Source: Thermohalobaculum sp039026375
Lineage (GTDB): Bacteria; Pseudomonadota; Alphaproteobacteria; Rhodobacterales; Rhodobacteraceae
Reading direction: 5' to 3'
Assembly: GCA_039026375.1 (NCBI GenBank)
Contig: JBCCML010000004.1
Span: forward strand, 62,001 to 126,000
DNA length: 64,000 nt
Below the pieces are notes generated by a model. That model was not told the origin of the DNA and made no database searches. It saw only the letters and a list, made by a program, of their open reading frames with translations. Shown here one piece after another: positions 36,981 through 46,129 of the stretch (the stretch's first letter is position 1; each line of letters starts with the position of its first letter). The position numbers were made by a program, and so were the translations under genes.

Positions 36981-37011
36981 CCAATTGGTAGCACTGAGAC
37001 GTCATCTACGC

Positions 37012-38148
37012 CTATGCGGCCGCAGGTGCCCCCTGAGGCACGGGATCTGTGCCGATCGTGCCGTTGTCATATGCCGTCCAGTCCGTGATGTCCGGGTAGA
37101 ACTTCTCACGCCAGCGATCCACGCGTTTATCCATGACGCGGAACCAGATCGGCGGGTTGACCGCGAAGAAGATCATCAACGCGTAGCCGCACGGCAGTTG
37201 CGGCGCCTCATCCCAAGAAAAGTGCTGCAGCAATGGGAAACGGCGATCTGGGCGGTAGTGGTGATCCGAGTGGCGCTGGAGATTGATCAGGAACCAGTTC
37301 GAGACCGTGTGAGAGGCGTTCCAGGAGTGGTGCGGTTGGACGCGTTCGAACTTTCCACGGCCCAGATAGCGGCGCGTCAATCCATAGTGCTCGACATAGT
37401 TCACGGCTTCCAGCTGGTAGATTGCCATGAAGGCTTGCAGGCTGAACAGCACCAGTCCCCAAGCGCCGCCCAGCCAGAAGCAGAAGCCAGCGAACACCGC
37501 CAACCCGGCCATGTACCGCCACCAGGGGTTTGTTTTGTGCCAGACTGGTTTGCCCCGTCGGGTCAGTCGGCTGGCATCAATCTTCCACGCGTGGGTAATC
37601 GTGCCGAAGACTGCACGAACGAAAAATGCAAAGAAGTTCTCACCCTTGCGGGCCGTTACCGGGTCTTCCGGAGTGCCCACGGTGATGTGGTGCCCATGCA
37701 CATGTTCGGTTGCGAAGTGCCCATAAGACACCATGGTCAGCAGATACTCGCCCGCCCAGCGTTCCCAGCGATTGCGCTGATGCACCAGTTCGTGGGCAAA
37801 GGTGATGCCGACGCCGCCCGTGGCAACGCCAAGACCAAGTGCGACGCCCACTTGCTCCCACGCTGACAGGTGACCACCTTCGATCATCAGCCACATCACG
37901 GCGATGAACAGGATGGTCTGCAAGGGTACCCAGGACCACGTCACCATGTTGTACCACCAAAGAACGTCGTCCTTGGTTGCGGTGTCCATGTTTTCAGTGT
38001 TCAGGCCCATGACGCGGTCAAGGACGGTCACACCGATCCAGCCCCACGCGAAGGGCAGGGCGATGAACCAACCGCCGAACCAGGCAGCAGCCAGGATCAA
38101 CGGTACTGTTATATACGACACAAAGAACGGGAGCGCTTTCAGGAACAT
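37012..38148 (-). CDS. alkB: Alkane 1-monooxygenase
   Basis: Integral-membrane non-haem di-iron hydroxylase that converts n-alkanes to 1-alkanols. 378 aa, about six helices. All the histidine clusters are present: HELVHQRN, EHVHGHH, NYVEHYGL and LQRHSDHHYRPD. It needs rubredoxin and rubredoxin reductase, which are not in the window. It is monocistronic, with a terminator behind it and a CtrA-type box in its 157-bp upstream region. Confidence 0.95.
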   Translation of the reverse strand: MFLKALPFFVSYITVPLILAAAWFGGWFIALPFAWGWIGVTVLDRVMGLNTENMDTATKDDVLWWYNMVTWSWVPLQTILFIAVMWLMIEGGHLSAWEQVGVALGLGVATGGVGITFAHELVHQRNRWERWAGEYLLTMVSYGHFATEHVHGHHITVGTPEDPVTARKGENFFAFFVRAVFGTITHAWKIDASRLTRRGKPVWHKTNPWWRYMAGLAVFAGFCFWLGGAWGLVLFSLQAFMAIYQLEAVNYVEHYGLTRRYLGRGKFERVQPHHSWNASHTVSNWFLINLQRHSDHHYRPDRRFPLLQHFSWDEAPQLPCGYALMIFFAVNPPIWFRVMDKRVDRWREKFYPDITDWTAYDNGTIGTDPVPQGAPAAA

Positions 38149-38252
38149 ATACGTCTTCCCCTGGGATGGGCCAGGATCATAGGCACACCCAAAAATCCCG
38201 GCAACGGTTAAAGCTCGGGATTGGAAGTGACGATATGGTTAATTTACCCACG

Positions 38253-38267
38253 TTAACGCCGGGTTAA
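38253..38267. promoter_or_regulatory. CtrA-type box TTAA-N7-TTAA
   Basis: TTAACGCCGGGTTAAC contains TTAA at 38253 and 38264 with exactly seven bases between, the full CtrA recognition pattern of alphaproteobacteria. It is about 105 bp upstream of the alkB start and about 40 bp beyond the mutY stop. Confidence 0.55.
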
Positions 38268-38305
38268 CGCGGACGAAGGCCTTGGAGTATCGGAGGAGAC
38301 ACAGC

Positions 38306-39346
38306 CTAAGTTGCCACCAGTCGGAGAACCTTCGCGAAGACGGTCGGCATCTCTTTGGTTACGTCACCTAGGGGTCGCATATCTCGTCGATCATCCGATA
38401 CCCGCGCAACGTTCACAGACAAGCGCAGGTGGAAATGGGTGAACGTGTGGCGCACCTCCCCCCGCTCGTGCCAGTCCGCCTGGAAAGGCGGCGAGGGGTC
38501 CGGATCGTCTGACCAATCAGACGTTGGTACGGCCAGCATACCACCCAAAAGGCCCTTATCCGGTCGGCGCAGAACCCAGACCTGTTCTTCGTGGTTCACC
38601 GCGACCCAGGCAAACCCCTTTCGGATTGGCTTCACGGCCTTTGGTTTCTTCCGCGGCAGGGTGTCAGCGATGCCAGCAGCCCGCGCGTCACACGGGACCT
38701 GCCAGGGGCAAATGCCACATGCAGGCTTGGTCGGCGTGCAAAGGGTCGCACCAAGGTCCATCACCGCCTGCGCATAATCGCCCGGCCGCTGATCTGGGGT
38801 CATCAGTCCGGTCAATCGCCGCAGCTCGGGCTTCGCCTCTGGCAATGGCGTTTCAACGGCAAACACCCGAGACATCACGCGCTCGACATTGCCATCCATC
38901 ACGGCCGCCGGTCGATCAAAGGCAATGGCCGCGATCGCTGCTGCTGTGTACGGGCCGATTCCAGGTAACTTGAGAAGTTCCTCTTCCGTGTCCGGGAAGG
39001 CGCCGCGATATTGGTCGGCTACCATCTGAGCGCAGGCATGCAAGTTGCGGGCACGGGCATAGTAGCCAAGGCCTGCCCATTCCGCCAAAACATCCTCTCT
39101 GGGGGCGCAAGCCAGATCTTCCACACGTGGCCACAATCGAACGAACTTCAGAAAGTATGCTTTGACCGTTGCGACCGTGGTCTGCTGCAGCATGATCTCG
39201 GACAGCCAGACATGATACGGGTCTGGTCGTATTCCAGCCTGGCGGTCTGCAGGGGCGACCCGCCATGGCAAAACGCGCGCATGTCGGTCGTACCAGATCA
39301 AAAGATCTTCACAGCTCGCTCGCGTGCTTGTGATCATATCAGCCAA
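38306..39346 (-). CDS. mutY: Adenine DNA glycosylase MutY
   Basis: Removes adenine mispaired with 8-oxoguanine. 346 aa. Helix-hairpin-helix LLKLPGIGPYTAAAIAAIAF with the catalytic Asp in AVMDGNVERV; the [4Fe-4S] ligands are spaced CX6CX2CX5C in CTPTKPACGICPWQVPC. The C-terminal MutT-like domain (GFAWVAVNHEEQVWVLRR) reads the 8-oxoG strand. The start is a TTG at 39346 with GGAGG 7 bp before it; an ATG three codons later is an alternative. Divergent from dciA. Confidence 0.95.
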   Translation of the reverse strand: MADMITSTRASCEDLLIWYDRHARVLPWRVAPADRQAGIRPDPYHVWLSEIMLQQTTVATVKAYFLKFVRLWPRVEDLACAPREDVLAEWAGLGYYARARNLHACAQMVADQYRGAFPDTEEELLKLPGIGPYTAAAIAAIAFDRPAAVMDGNVERVMSRVFAVETPLPEAKPELRRLTGLMTPDQRPGDYAQAVMDLGATLCTPTKPACGICPWQVPCDARAAGIADTLPRKKPKAVKPIRKGFAWVAVNHEEQVWVLRRPDKGLLGGMLAVPTSDWSDDPDPSPPFQADWHERGEVRHTFTHFHLRLSVNVARVSDDRRDMRPLGDVTKEMPTVFAKVLRLVAT

Positions 39347-39433
39347 GCTCTAGCCTCCGGGCTTTGGTACACAGTCGCTGGAAAAGCTGTTTTGAAGCGT
39401 ACCAGACTCAAGGAAGTGGCGGGCCGAAATCTC

Positions 39434-40009
39434 ATGGTGCGAGAAAACAAAAATAACCCAAGGAAGCCGATTGGCGGTCCCGCAAAACAGCGGCCTGGGC
39501 GCCCGTTCCATCGCGCCGCAAAGACGGCGCGCGCCGCCGTGCGCCGGGTTGCCGGCGATGCAGGCTTTGCCGAGGCAGATGTCCTGTTGCGCTGGTCCGA
39601 AATTGTTGGTGAAGACCTCGCCGGGCGCTGCCGCCCAATAAAGGTCAGGTACGGCGGGCGCGGCTCGTTGGGCGCCACACTGATCGTCCATGCCGACTCA
39701 GTCCGTGCGCCCGAGATAGAGCATTCCCGACGCGCGATCCTGGAGCGGGTCAACCAGTTCTACGGCTACCGGGCGGTTGCGCGCCTCAAGGTCACGCAAT
39801 CCAGTGTCGCCCGGGGCTTTGCGGAAGGGGCGGCCCCATTTGATGGCAAACCGACAAGCCAGGAACCGACGGCCGCCCAGCGTCGCAAGGCGGCAGATCT
39901 TGCCAACGATATCCAATCGCCCGGCCTGCGGGCCGCGCTAACAACCATGGGTGCCAATGTGCTTGCCGGTACCGGCGCCCGCGATACTTCAACCAAATCT
40001 GGTGATTAG
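39434..40009 (+). CDS. dciA: DciA-family (DUF721) replication protein
   Basis: 191 aa from ATG 39434. The DUF721 core comprises FAEADVLLRWSEIVGEDLAG, then GATLIVHADSVRAPEIEH and VNQFYGYRAVARLKV. In bacteria without DnaC/DnaI, DciA loads the replicative helicase. The N-terminus is strongly basic. The open frame continues far upstream across mutY, but that portion is antisense. The order mutY / dciA-dsbA-smc is one I associate with Rhodobacterales. Confidence 0.85.
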   Translation: MVRENKNNPRKPIGGPAKQRPGRPFHRAAKTARAAVRRVAGDAGFAEADVLLRWSEIVGEDLAGRCRPIKVRYGGRGSLGATLIVHADSVRAPEIEHSRRAILERVNQFYGYRAVARLKVTQSSVARGFAEGAAPFDGKPTSQEPTAAQRRKAADLANDIQSPGLRAALTTMGANVLAGTGARDTSTKSGD

Positions 40010-40018
40010 ACGAGGACC

Positions 40019-40633
40019 ATGATGAGCTTTGCCACTCGCCGAACCGTACTTCTGGGCGCCTCTGCGCTGCCGCTGTTGCGTGCTCTGCCCGCCTTAGCCT
40101 CTACGGAGGCGAAGTTTACCGACGACTTTTCAATTGGAGCGGACGACGCCCCCGTGACGGTGTACGAGTACATCTCGTACACCTGTGGCTACTGCGGCCA
40201 GTTCCACCAGGTCGTCTGGCCCGAAATTCAGGAAGCGTATGTGGACAGCGGCAAGGCCCGCTTCATCCTGCGCCCGTTCTACCGCAACACCGTCGATCTG
40301 GATATCGACATGCTGGCGCGCTGCGGGGGCCCCGATAACTTCTATGCGCTGATCGACGTGTATTTGAACGAGCAGTCGCTCTGGACACGCGCTCAGGACA
40401 TCAACTTCGCTGTCACCCAGATCGCGCGCCGGGCAGGGATGCCACAAGCGACGATCGACGAATGCCTGGCGGACTACGAATTCAAGAAGACCCTGGTCGA
40501 GGCTTTCCGCGCAAACGCGGCGGAGCACGAAGTTGAAGCCACGCCGACATTCATCGTCGGCGACGAGGTGCATCGAGGCCTGGCAACGACTGAGACGCTG
40601 TCCGGCCTGATCGACAACGAACTGGGCGTCTAA
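40019..40633 (+). CDS. DsbA-like thiol oxidoreductase
   Basis: 204 aa with an N-terminal twin-arginine-like signal (SFATRRTVLLGASALPLL, cleavage after ALAS). The mature domain has the redox motif CGYC in YISYTCGYCGQFHQVVWPEI and the cis-proline loop EATPTFIVGDE, so it should oxidise or isomerise disulphides in the periplasm. It starts 9 bp after dciA; a second ATG one codon on is an alternative start. Confidence 0.92.
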   Translation: MMSFATRRTVLLGASALPLLRALPALASTEAKFTDDFSIGADDAPVTVYEYISYTCGYCGQFHQVVWPEIQEAYVDSGKARFILRPFYRNTVDLDIDMLARCGGPDNFYALIDVYLNEQSLWTRAQDINFAVTQIARRAGMPQATIDECLADYEFKKTLVEAFRANAAEHEVEATPTFIVGDEVHRGLATTETLSGLIDNELGV

Positions 40634-40724
40634 GGACCAATAAGAACTGACTGTGAAAAGGGCCGCTGACCCCCAGGGACACGCGGCTGCCACACCAACG
40701 AGCCACGGCACTGACGATTACTAC

Positions 40725-40757
40725 ATATAGGGGTTTTCCTGTGGATAACCCCTATAT
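40725..40757. promoter_or_regulatory. Perfect 11-bp inverted repeat enclosing a DnaA box
   Basis: Arms ATATAGGGGTT and AACCCCTATAT enclose a further TCC/GGA pairing. TGTGGATAA at 40740-40748 is the exact reverse complement of the consensus DnaA box TTATCCACA and overlaps the hairpin tip and second arm. It is about 75 bp upstream of the smc start. Confidence 0.6.
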
Positions 40758-40830
40758 CGTAAGGTCACTCAATTGACTTTCGCCGGATGTACGGGTCCAA
40801 TGGCCCCTCTTGGTGGTATTGGAAACGCGT

Positions 40831-43800
40831 GTGCAGTTCACCCGGCTTAGACTAAGCGGCTTCAAGTCGTTTGTGGATCCAACAGATCTGGTCATCTCGA
40901 CCGGGCTGACCGGGGTCGTCGGGCCGAACGGTTGTGGTAAATCCAACCTGCTGGAAGCATTGCGCTGGATCATGGGCGAAAACCGGCCCACCCAGATGCG
41001 CGGTGATGGCATGGACGACGTCATCTTCGCGGGCACTGACTCACGGCCGGCACGGTCATCCGCCACGGTCGAATTGGTCGTGGACAACGGCGACCGCCTG
41101 GCGCCGGCACAGTTCAATCAGGACGACAAGCTGGAGATCAGCCGCAGGATCACCCGAGAGGTAGGGTCTGCCTATCGGATCAATGGCAAGGATGTGCGCG
41201 CCCGCGACGTTCAGATGCTGTTCGCCGATGCCTCGACCGGGTCTCACTCGCCCGCCTTGGTGCGTCAGGGTCAGATCTCGGAGTTGATCAACGCGAAACC
41301 CAAGGCGCGGCGTCGCGTGTTGGAGGAAGCGGCTGGGATCAGTGGCCTCTATCAACGCCGACATGAGGCCGAGCTGAAGTTGAAGGGGACAGAGAACAAC
41401 CTCTCGCGCGTTGACGATGTCATTGATCAACTTCGCGGACGGCTGGGCTCGTTGGAACGTCAGGCCGGGCAAGCCCGTCGATACCGCCAGATCTCTGAAG
41501 ACCTGCGCCGTACCGAAGCGGTGTTGCTCTACTTGCGCTGGCACTTGGCGGAACAGGAGCGCGGACAGGCAGACGCCAACCTTACAGACGCCACCAAATC
41601 CGCCGCCCAGGCAGAAGGAACCGCGCGCGAAGCGGATAAGGCGCGCGTGACGGCAGAAGAAGCCTTACCGCCTTTGCGCGAAGAGGAGACCATCGCCGCC
41701 GCCGTTCTGCAGCGCCTGGTGATCGAACGTGATCAGCACGCGGAACGCGAGGAGCGTGCGCGACAAGAGATTGAAAATCTTGCAGGTCGCGCCCGTCAGC
41801 TCTCAGCAGACATCGAACGCGAAAGCACGCTGCAGCGGGATGCGGGCGGAACGATCGAACGCCTTGAGGCAGAAGCGCAGGAACTGAGCGACGCCATCGC
41901 AGGCCAGGCGGATGCCCAACTGGCGGCAGCCGATGCAGCCCGCAAGACGGGCGATGCGCTGTCAGATCAGGAAACAAAGCTTGACCGATTGACCGAAGAG
42001 GCTGCCAGGCTTGCCGCACGCACCGCGGCTGCCGAACGCCGGCGGGACGAGGCCCAGACGACGGAGGCCCGCCTTACCGGCGAGATTGCGCGGGCCAGCC
42101 AGAGTCTGGAGGAACTTTCAGAACAGATCGCCGATGCGCAAGCGCTGTTCGAAGACTCAACCAAGACAGCAGAAGCAGCGCGTGTCGACGCAGAGCAGGC
42201 AGAGACTGCTCTGAGCAACGCGGAAACTGCGCGGGCGCGCGCCCAAGAGACCGAGGGCGAAACGCGCGCAGCACTTGCCGATACCGAAGGTGAAACAGGC
42301 GCCTTGGCTGCAGAAGTCCAGGGTCTGGAGCGACTGCTGGCGCGTGACACCCGCGACGGCACCAAGTTGATCGATCAATTGAGTGTTGCGCCGGGTTACG
42401 AAGCCGCGTTGGGCGCAGCGCTTGGCGAGGATCTGGCATTCGGTGAGGCGGTCGATTATGGCTCTGGATGGCACGCTCTGAACGATTACGACCCAAGCAC
42501 CGCATTACCTGACGGCGCAGAACCGCTCACGAAACACGTCACGGCCCCAACAGTGCTGCGACGCCGATTGGCGCAGATCGGGCTGGTCGATTCAGCAGAA
42601 GCGGTTGCAAAACAGCCATCACTGCAACCAGGCCAACGCCTTGTGACGCGTGAAGGCGATCTGTGGCGTTGGGATGGCCTTTGTATCCGCAAGGGCGATG
42701 CATCGACATCCGCGGCACTGCGCCTTCAACAGCGCAACCGCTTGAAGGCACTGCACGAAGCCTTGGCCAAGGCGCGCGCGCTGAAGGAAAAGGCCGAAGC
42801 AGCGCAAACGAAAGCCCGCGCAACGCTAGATACGGCAAACCAGACCGAGATTGCCGCGCGTGAAGCCCGACGGCTCGCTGATACCCAGGCCACGAATGCC
42901 ATCCGCGAAAGCAATAAAATTGAGGCCGAGCTGGCCCTGTTGCGGTCGCGCCAGACCAGTCAGTCCGACGCAATCGAGGCGCGCGAAACAGAGAAGGCCG
43001 CCGCCAGCCAGGCTGTCAAAGAAACTGAAGCTGCTATCGCTGAACTGGATGACGTGAGCGAGGCCCGAAAGGCCGTCGATCACCAGCGAGGCGAAGTGGA
43101 CCTGGCGCGGACGGCCATGCTTGCGGCGCGGGCAAAGGCAGACGATCTGCGCCGAAGCGCAATCACCAGAGAGAAGCGGCTGAGCGAAGTTCAACGCGAA
43201 CTGACCGTGTGGCGGGATCGGTCCGAGAATGCGGGATCCCGTCTCGCAGATCTGAACAAGCGATCGGCGGAGACGACGCAGCGCCAGGCGGACATCGCCG
43301 GCAAGCCTGATGAGTTGGCCAACCGCCGGGAGATGCTGTCAGCTGAAATCTCGGGCGCCGAGGAACGTCGTGCCACAGCGGCCGACGCGCTCGCCGAAGG
43401 TGAAGCGGCATTTAGATCTGCAGAGACAGCCGCCAGGGCGGCCCAGACCTTTGCCGGCGAATGCCGCGAAGCACGGGCGCGTGCGGAAGCCGTTCTTGAG
43501 GGGCTCGCAACCCGTGTGCAGGACGCTGCCGAAGAAATAGCGAGCGAGTTGGAGCTGACGCCCCAGGCAATTCTGGAACAACTCGGCACCGACGCGTCCG
43601 ACCTGCCATCGCTAGAAAGCGCAGACGCAGAGGTTGCCAAGTTGCGGCGTCAGCGCGATGCCCTGGGCGCCGTCAATCTGCGTGCTGAAGAGGATGCCGC
43701 CGAGGTTCGCACGGAGTTGGAAGCGATCAGCGCTGAAAAGACGGACTTGGATCAGGCGGTCGCGAAGCTTCGCCGCGGCATTGCTGAACTCAACCGCGAA

Positions 43801-44286
43801 GGACGGGAGCGCCTGTTGGCTGCCTTCGAGACGGTCAACGAGCGCTTTGCCGTGCTGTTTCGGCACCTTTTCGGAGGCGGTGAAGCCCGATTGGTCATGG
43901 TCGAGTCCGAAGACCCGCTGGATGCCGGTCTGGAGATTTTGTGCCAGCCACCAGGGAAAAAGCTGTCGACCCTGTCGCTGTTGTCCGGCGGCGAGCAGAC
44001 CCTGACAGCCCTTAGCCTGATCTTTGCGGTGTTCCTGGCCAATCCAGCGCCCATCTGCGTGCTCGACGAGGTCGACGCACCGCTAGACGACTCGAACGTC
44101 ACCCGGTTCTGCGACCTGTTAGACGAAATGTGCCGGCGGACGGAAACGCGCTTCCTGATCATCACACACCACGCGATCACGATGAGCCGGATGGACCGGC
44201 TGTTCGGGGTCACCATGGTGGAGCGGGGCGTCAGCCAGCTTGTATCCGTCGATCTCGCCAAGGCGACCGATCTGGTCGACAGCTGA
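40831..44286 (+). CDS. smc: Chromosome segregation protein SMC
   Basis: Structural-maintenance ATPase that extrudes DNA loops with ScpA/ScpB. 1151 aa from GTG 40831 (VQFTRLRLSGFKSFVDPT); a TTG seven codons earlier is less likely. Walker A GPNGCGKSNLLEALRWIMGE lies near the N-terminus. Two long coiled coils follow, rich in Ala/Glu, around a hinge (about residues 520-660; SVAPGYEAALGAALGEDL). The C-terminal signature LSGGEQTLTALSLIFAVF and Walker B CVLDEVDAPLD close it. Complete. Confidence 0.97.
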   Translation: MQFTRLRLSGFKSFVDPTDLVISTGLTGVVGPNGCGKSNLLEALRWIMGENRPTQMRGDGMDDVIFAGTDSRPARSSATVELVVDNGDRLAPAQFNQDDKLEISRRITREVGSAYRINGKDVRARDVQMLFADASTGSHSPALVRQGQISELINAKPKARRRVLEEAAGISGLYQRRHEAELKLKGTENNLSRVDDVIDQLRGRLGSLERQAGQARRYRQISEDLRRTEAVLLYLRWHLAEQERGQADANLTDATKSAAQAEGTAREADKARVTAEEALPPLREEETIAAAVLQRLVIERDQHAEREERARQEIENLAGRARQLSADIERESTLQRDAGGTIERLEAEAQELSDAIAGQADAQLAAADAARKTGDALSDQETKLDRLTEEAARLAARTAAAERRRDEAQTTEARLTGEIARASQSLEELSEQIADAQALFEDSTKTAEAARVDAEQAETALSNAETARARAQETEGETRAALADTEGETGALAAEVQGLERLLARDTRDGTKLIDQLSVAPGYEAALGAALGEDLAFGEAVDYGSGWHALNDYDPSTALPDGAEPLTKHVTAPTVLRRRLAQIGLVDSAEAVAKQPSLQPGQRLVTREGDLWRWDGLCIRKGDASTSAALRLQQRNRLKALHEALAKARALKEKAEAAQTKARATLDTANQTEIAAREARRLADTQATNAIRESNKIEAELALLRSRQTSQSDAIEARETEKAAASQAVKETEAAIAELDDVSEARKAVDHQRGEVDLARTAMLAARAKADDLRRSAITREKRLSEVQRELTVWRDRSENAGSRLADLNKRSAETTQRQADIAGKPDELANRREMLSAEISGAEERRATAADALAEGEAAFRSAETAARAAQTFAGECREARARAEAVLEGLATRVQDAAEEIASELELTPQAILEQLGTDASDLPSLESADAEVAKLRRQRDALGAVNLRAEEDAAEVRTELEAISAEKTDLDQAVAKLRRGIAELNREGRERLLAAFETVNERFAVLFRHLFGGGEARLVMVESEDPLDAGLEILCQPPGKKLSTLSLLSGGEQTLTALSLIFAVFLANPAPICVLDEVDAPLDDSNVTRFCDLLDEMCRRTETRFLIITHHAITMSRMDRLFGVTMVERGVSQLVSVDLAKATDLVDS

Positions 44287-44390
44287 TCCGGCCATCTCGA
44301 TTTGCAATGTGAGAACGCGATCAGTCCAAAGTTGGGCTTTCCTTTGGTCCAGATGGCAATTCTGCTGGAGAAGATCAGCAGGCGAGGCTC

Positions 44391-44404
44391 TCTGGTATGC
44401 CAGA
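44391..44404. promoter_or_regulatory. Second copy of TCTGGTATGCCAGA operator
   Basis: Identical over 14 bases to the inverted repeat upstream of the oxalate-cluster GntR gene. It lies about 370 bp before the flavin monooxygenase start. Confidence 0.5.
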
Positions 44405-44606
44405 CCGCTGGAGATGCCTGAATGCGACGCACCGCTGATTGCACTGATCAGAGACCCAACATGCGGGGTGGCAATGCGCGCAAAGGACAGCCGGCACCCA
44501 AGCTCACCCGAAGATTGAATTGCACCTTGGTGCAGGCTGTTGCCCTCGTCGCGAGCGACGGCGAGGCCCGTTCGCAGGCTAAGAACAGGGCTTCGTAATC
44601 CGGGGC

Positions 44607-44638
44607 GCCCCGAGCGGCTGGGGGAGGTCGCTCGGGGC
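44607..44638. terminator. GC-rich hairpin
   Basis: Perfect 10-bp arms GCCCCGAGCG and CGCTCGGGGC with a 12-base loop. Possible smc-distal terminator, though more than 300 bp after smc and without a T-run. Confidence 0.4.
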
Positions 44639-44677
44639 TGATGATGAGCCACCCTAACCAACGCGGGACTTTAGTTT

Positions 44678-44691
44678 CCACCATATGGTGG
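44678..44691. promoter_or_regulatory. Perfect palindrome CCACCATATGGTGG
   Basis: A 14-bp perfect palindrome 84 bp upstream of the flavin monooxygenase ATG; a plausible dimeric-regulator operator for that gene. Confidence 0.4.
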
Positions 44692-44774
44692 CTTCTGGCT
44701 TTGCACTGGCGGCTGGAACCCGCCAAGATCCACCCAGAATCGCACATGGTCTGCCGACGGGGGCAAATCTGCCA

Positions 44775-46025
44775 ATGGAAGAAACCGAGGTCGTCGTTGT
44801 CGGGGCAGGCCAGGCCGGCATCGCCATGAGCGAGCACCTCACCAAGAACGCCATTCCACACATCGTTCTGGAGCGCGCACGCATTGCCGAGAAATGGCGT
44901 ACCGGACGATGGGATTCCCTCAAGGCCAACGGACCCGCCTGGCACGATCGTTTTCCAGGGGTTGAGTTTCAGGGAATTGATCCCGACGCCTTCGCGGCCA
45001 AGGACGAAGTGGCGGAGTATCTCGCGGACTATGCTGCACGCTTCGGGTCTCCGATCCGAACGGGCATCGACGTACAGCGCGTCAGCAAACTGAACGGTGA
45101 CCGCGGCTTTCGGATTGAAACCAGCGCAGGGGTGATCAAAAGCGACAACGTCGTTGCTGCCACCGGTCCATTTCAGCGGCCTGTCATCCCACCGCTGATC
45201 CCTGACGGAAATGGGCTGAAACAGCTGCACTCGGCCGACTACCGAAACCCCGAGGAGCTGCCTGAGGGCGCGGTCCTTGTGGTGGGATCGGGATCATCCG
45301 GCAGTCAAATCGCGGACGAGCTGAACCGTTCGGGACGTCAGGTTTACTTGTCCGTTGGCCCGCACGACAGGCCACCCCGGAGCTATCGGGGCCTGGACTA
45401 CTGCTGGTGGCTTGGTGTTCTGGGGAAATGGGATAACGCCGCGTTGGAGCCGGATCTGGCGCACATCACGATTTCAGTCAGCGGGGCATATGGCGGGCGA
45501 ACCGTTGATTTCCGTCGTCTGGCGCACGAGGGGATCACATTGGTCGGGATGACGGGCGCGCTGACGGATGGCAAGCTGAGCTTTTCGGCTGATCTGGCCC
45601 CAAACATCGCCGCGGGCGACGCCTACTACCTGGCGATGCTGGACGAGGCGGACGCCTATGCCGAGCGTAACGGCCTAGATCTGCCCACAGATCCCGAAGC
45701 GCGCGACATCCCGGAAGATCCGCCGTGTCTGGTCGAGCCGATCACCTCGCTCGATCTGGCAGAGGCGGGCATCACCACGATCATCTGGGCCACAGGCTAC
45801 CAGCTGGACTTTAGCTGGCTACAGGTGGACACGTTCGATGCCGACGGCAAGCCGAACCACCAGAGAGGCGTCAGCGCAGAGCCCGGCATCTACTTCATCG
45901 GACTGCCCTGGCTGTCGCGCCGCGCGTCCTCGTTTATCTGGGGGGTCTGGCACGACGCGCGATATCTGGCAGATCATATCGCAACCCAACGCAACTATGC
46001 CGCCTACCAGGCGGCTGCGCAGTAG
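44775..46025 (+). CDS. Flavin-containing monooxygenase-like FAD/NAD(P) oxidoreductase
   Basis: 416 aa from ATG 44775 (MEETEVVVVGAGQAGIAMSE). Two dinucleotide-binding motifs: VVVGAGQAG (FAD) and VLVVGSGSSGSQIADEL (NADPH). Residues between, such as GRWDSLKANGPAWHDRF, resemble the CzcO/YUC-type group rather than classical FMO. IWATGYQLDFSWL is the conserved ATG-type motif near the end. Substrate unknown. The open frame extends upstream, but the region before 44775 carries the palindromic sites. Confidence 0.88.
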   Translation: MEETEVVVVGAGQAGIAMSEHLTKNAIPHIVLERARIAEKWRTGRWDSLKANGPAWHDRFPGVEFQGIDPDAFAAKDEVAEYLADYAARFGSPIRTGIDVQRVSKLNGDRGFRIETSAGVIKSDNVVAATGPFQRPVIPPLIPDGNGLKQLHSADYRNPEELPEGAVLVVGSGSSGSQIADELNRSGRQVYLSVGPHDRPPRSYRGLDYCWWLGVLGKWDNAALEPDLAHITISVSGAYGGRTVDFRRLAHEGITLVGMTGALTDGKLSFSADLAPNIAAGDAYYLAMLDEADAYAERNGLDLPTDPEARDIPEDPPCLVEPITSLDLAEAGITTIIWATGYQLDFSWLQVDTFDADGKPNHQRGVSAEPGIYFIGLPWLSRRASSFIWGVWHDARYLADHIATQRNYAAYQAAAQ

Positions 46026-46129
46026 CGCCGCCCCAACCCTTTCGCAGATACAATCCGTATTGGCGCCATCGTTCTGCCGGTATTAGGCTGGATCGGCGAA
46101 ACCAGGGCGCTCTATGGCGCCGGCATCCA

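Larger units (their letters stand above)
44287..44774. promoter_or_regulatory. 488-bp intergenic region with several operator-like sites
   Basis: No convincing gene. It holds the GntR-like operator (44391-44404), a 10-bp GC stem (44607-44638) and a perfect palindrome (44678-44691). Short frames in both directions have no homology signal. Confidence 0.5.

Noticed and set aside
36904..37011. Search for a peptide precursor next to the NHLP exporter
   Set aside because: The gap holds the alkB terminator and no frame with a leader and double-glycine site; the 30003-30166 gap likewise.
39011..39433. Upstream part of the dciA open frame
   Set aside because: Antisense to mutY; DUF721 homology begins after ATG 39434.
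44414..44518. 34-codon frame in the smc/monooxygenase gap
   Set aside because: Too short, no ribosome-binding site, no homology features.
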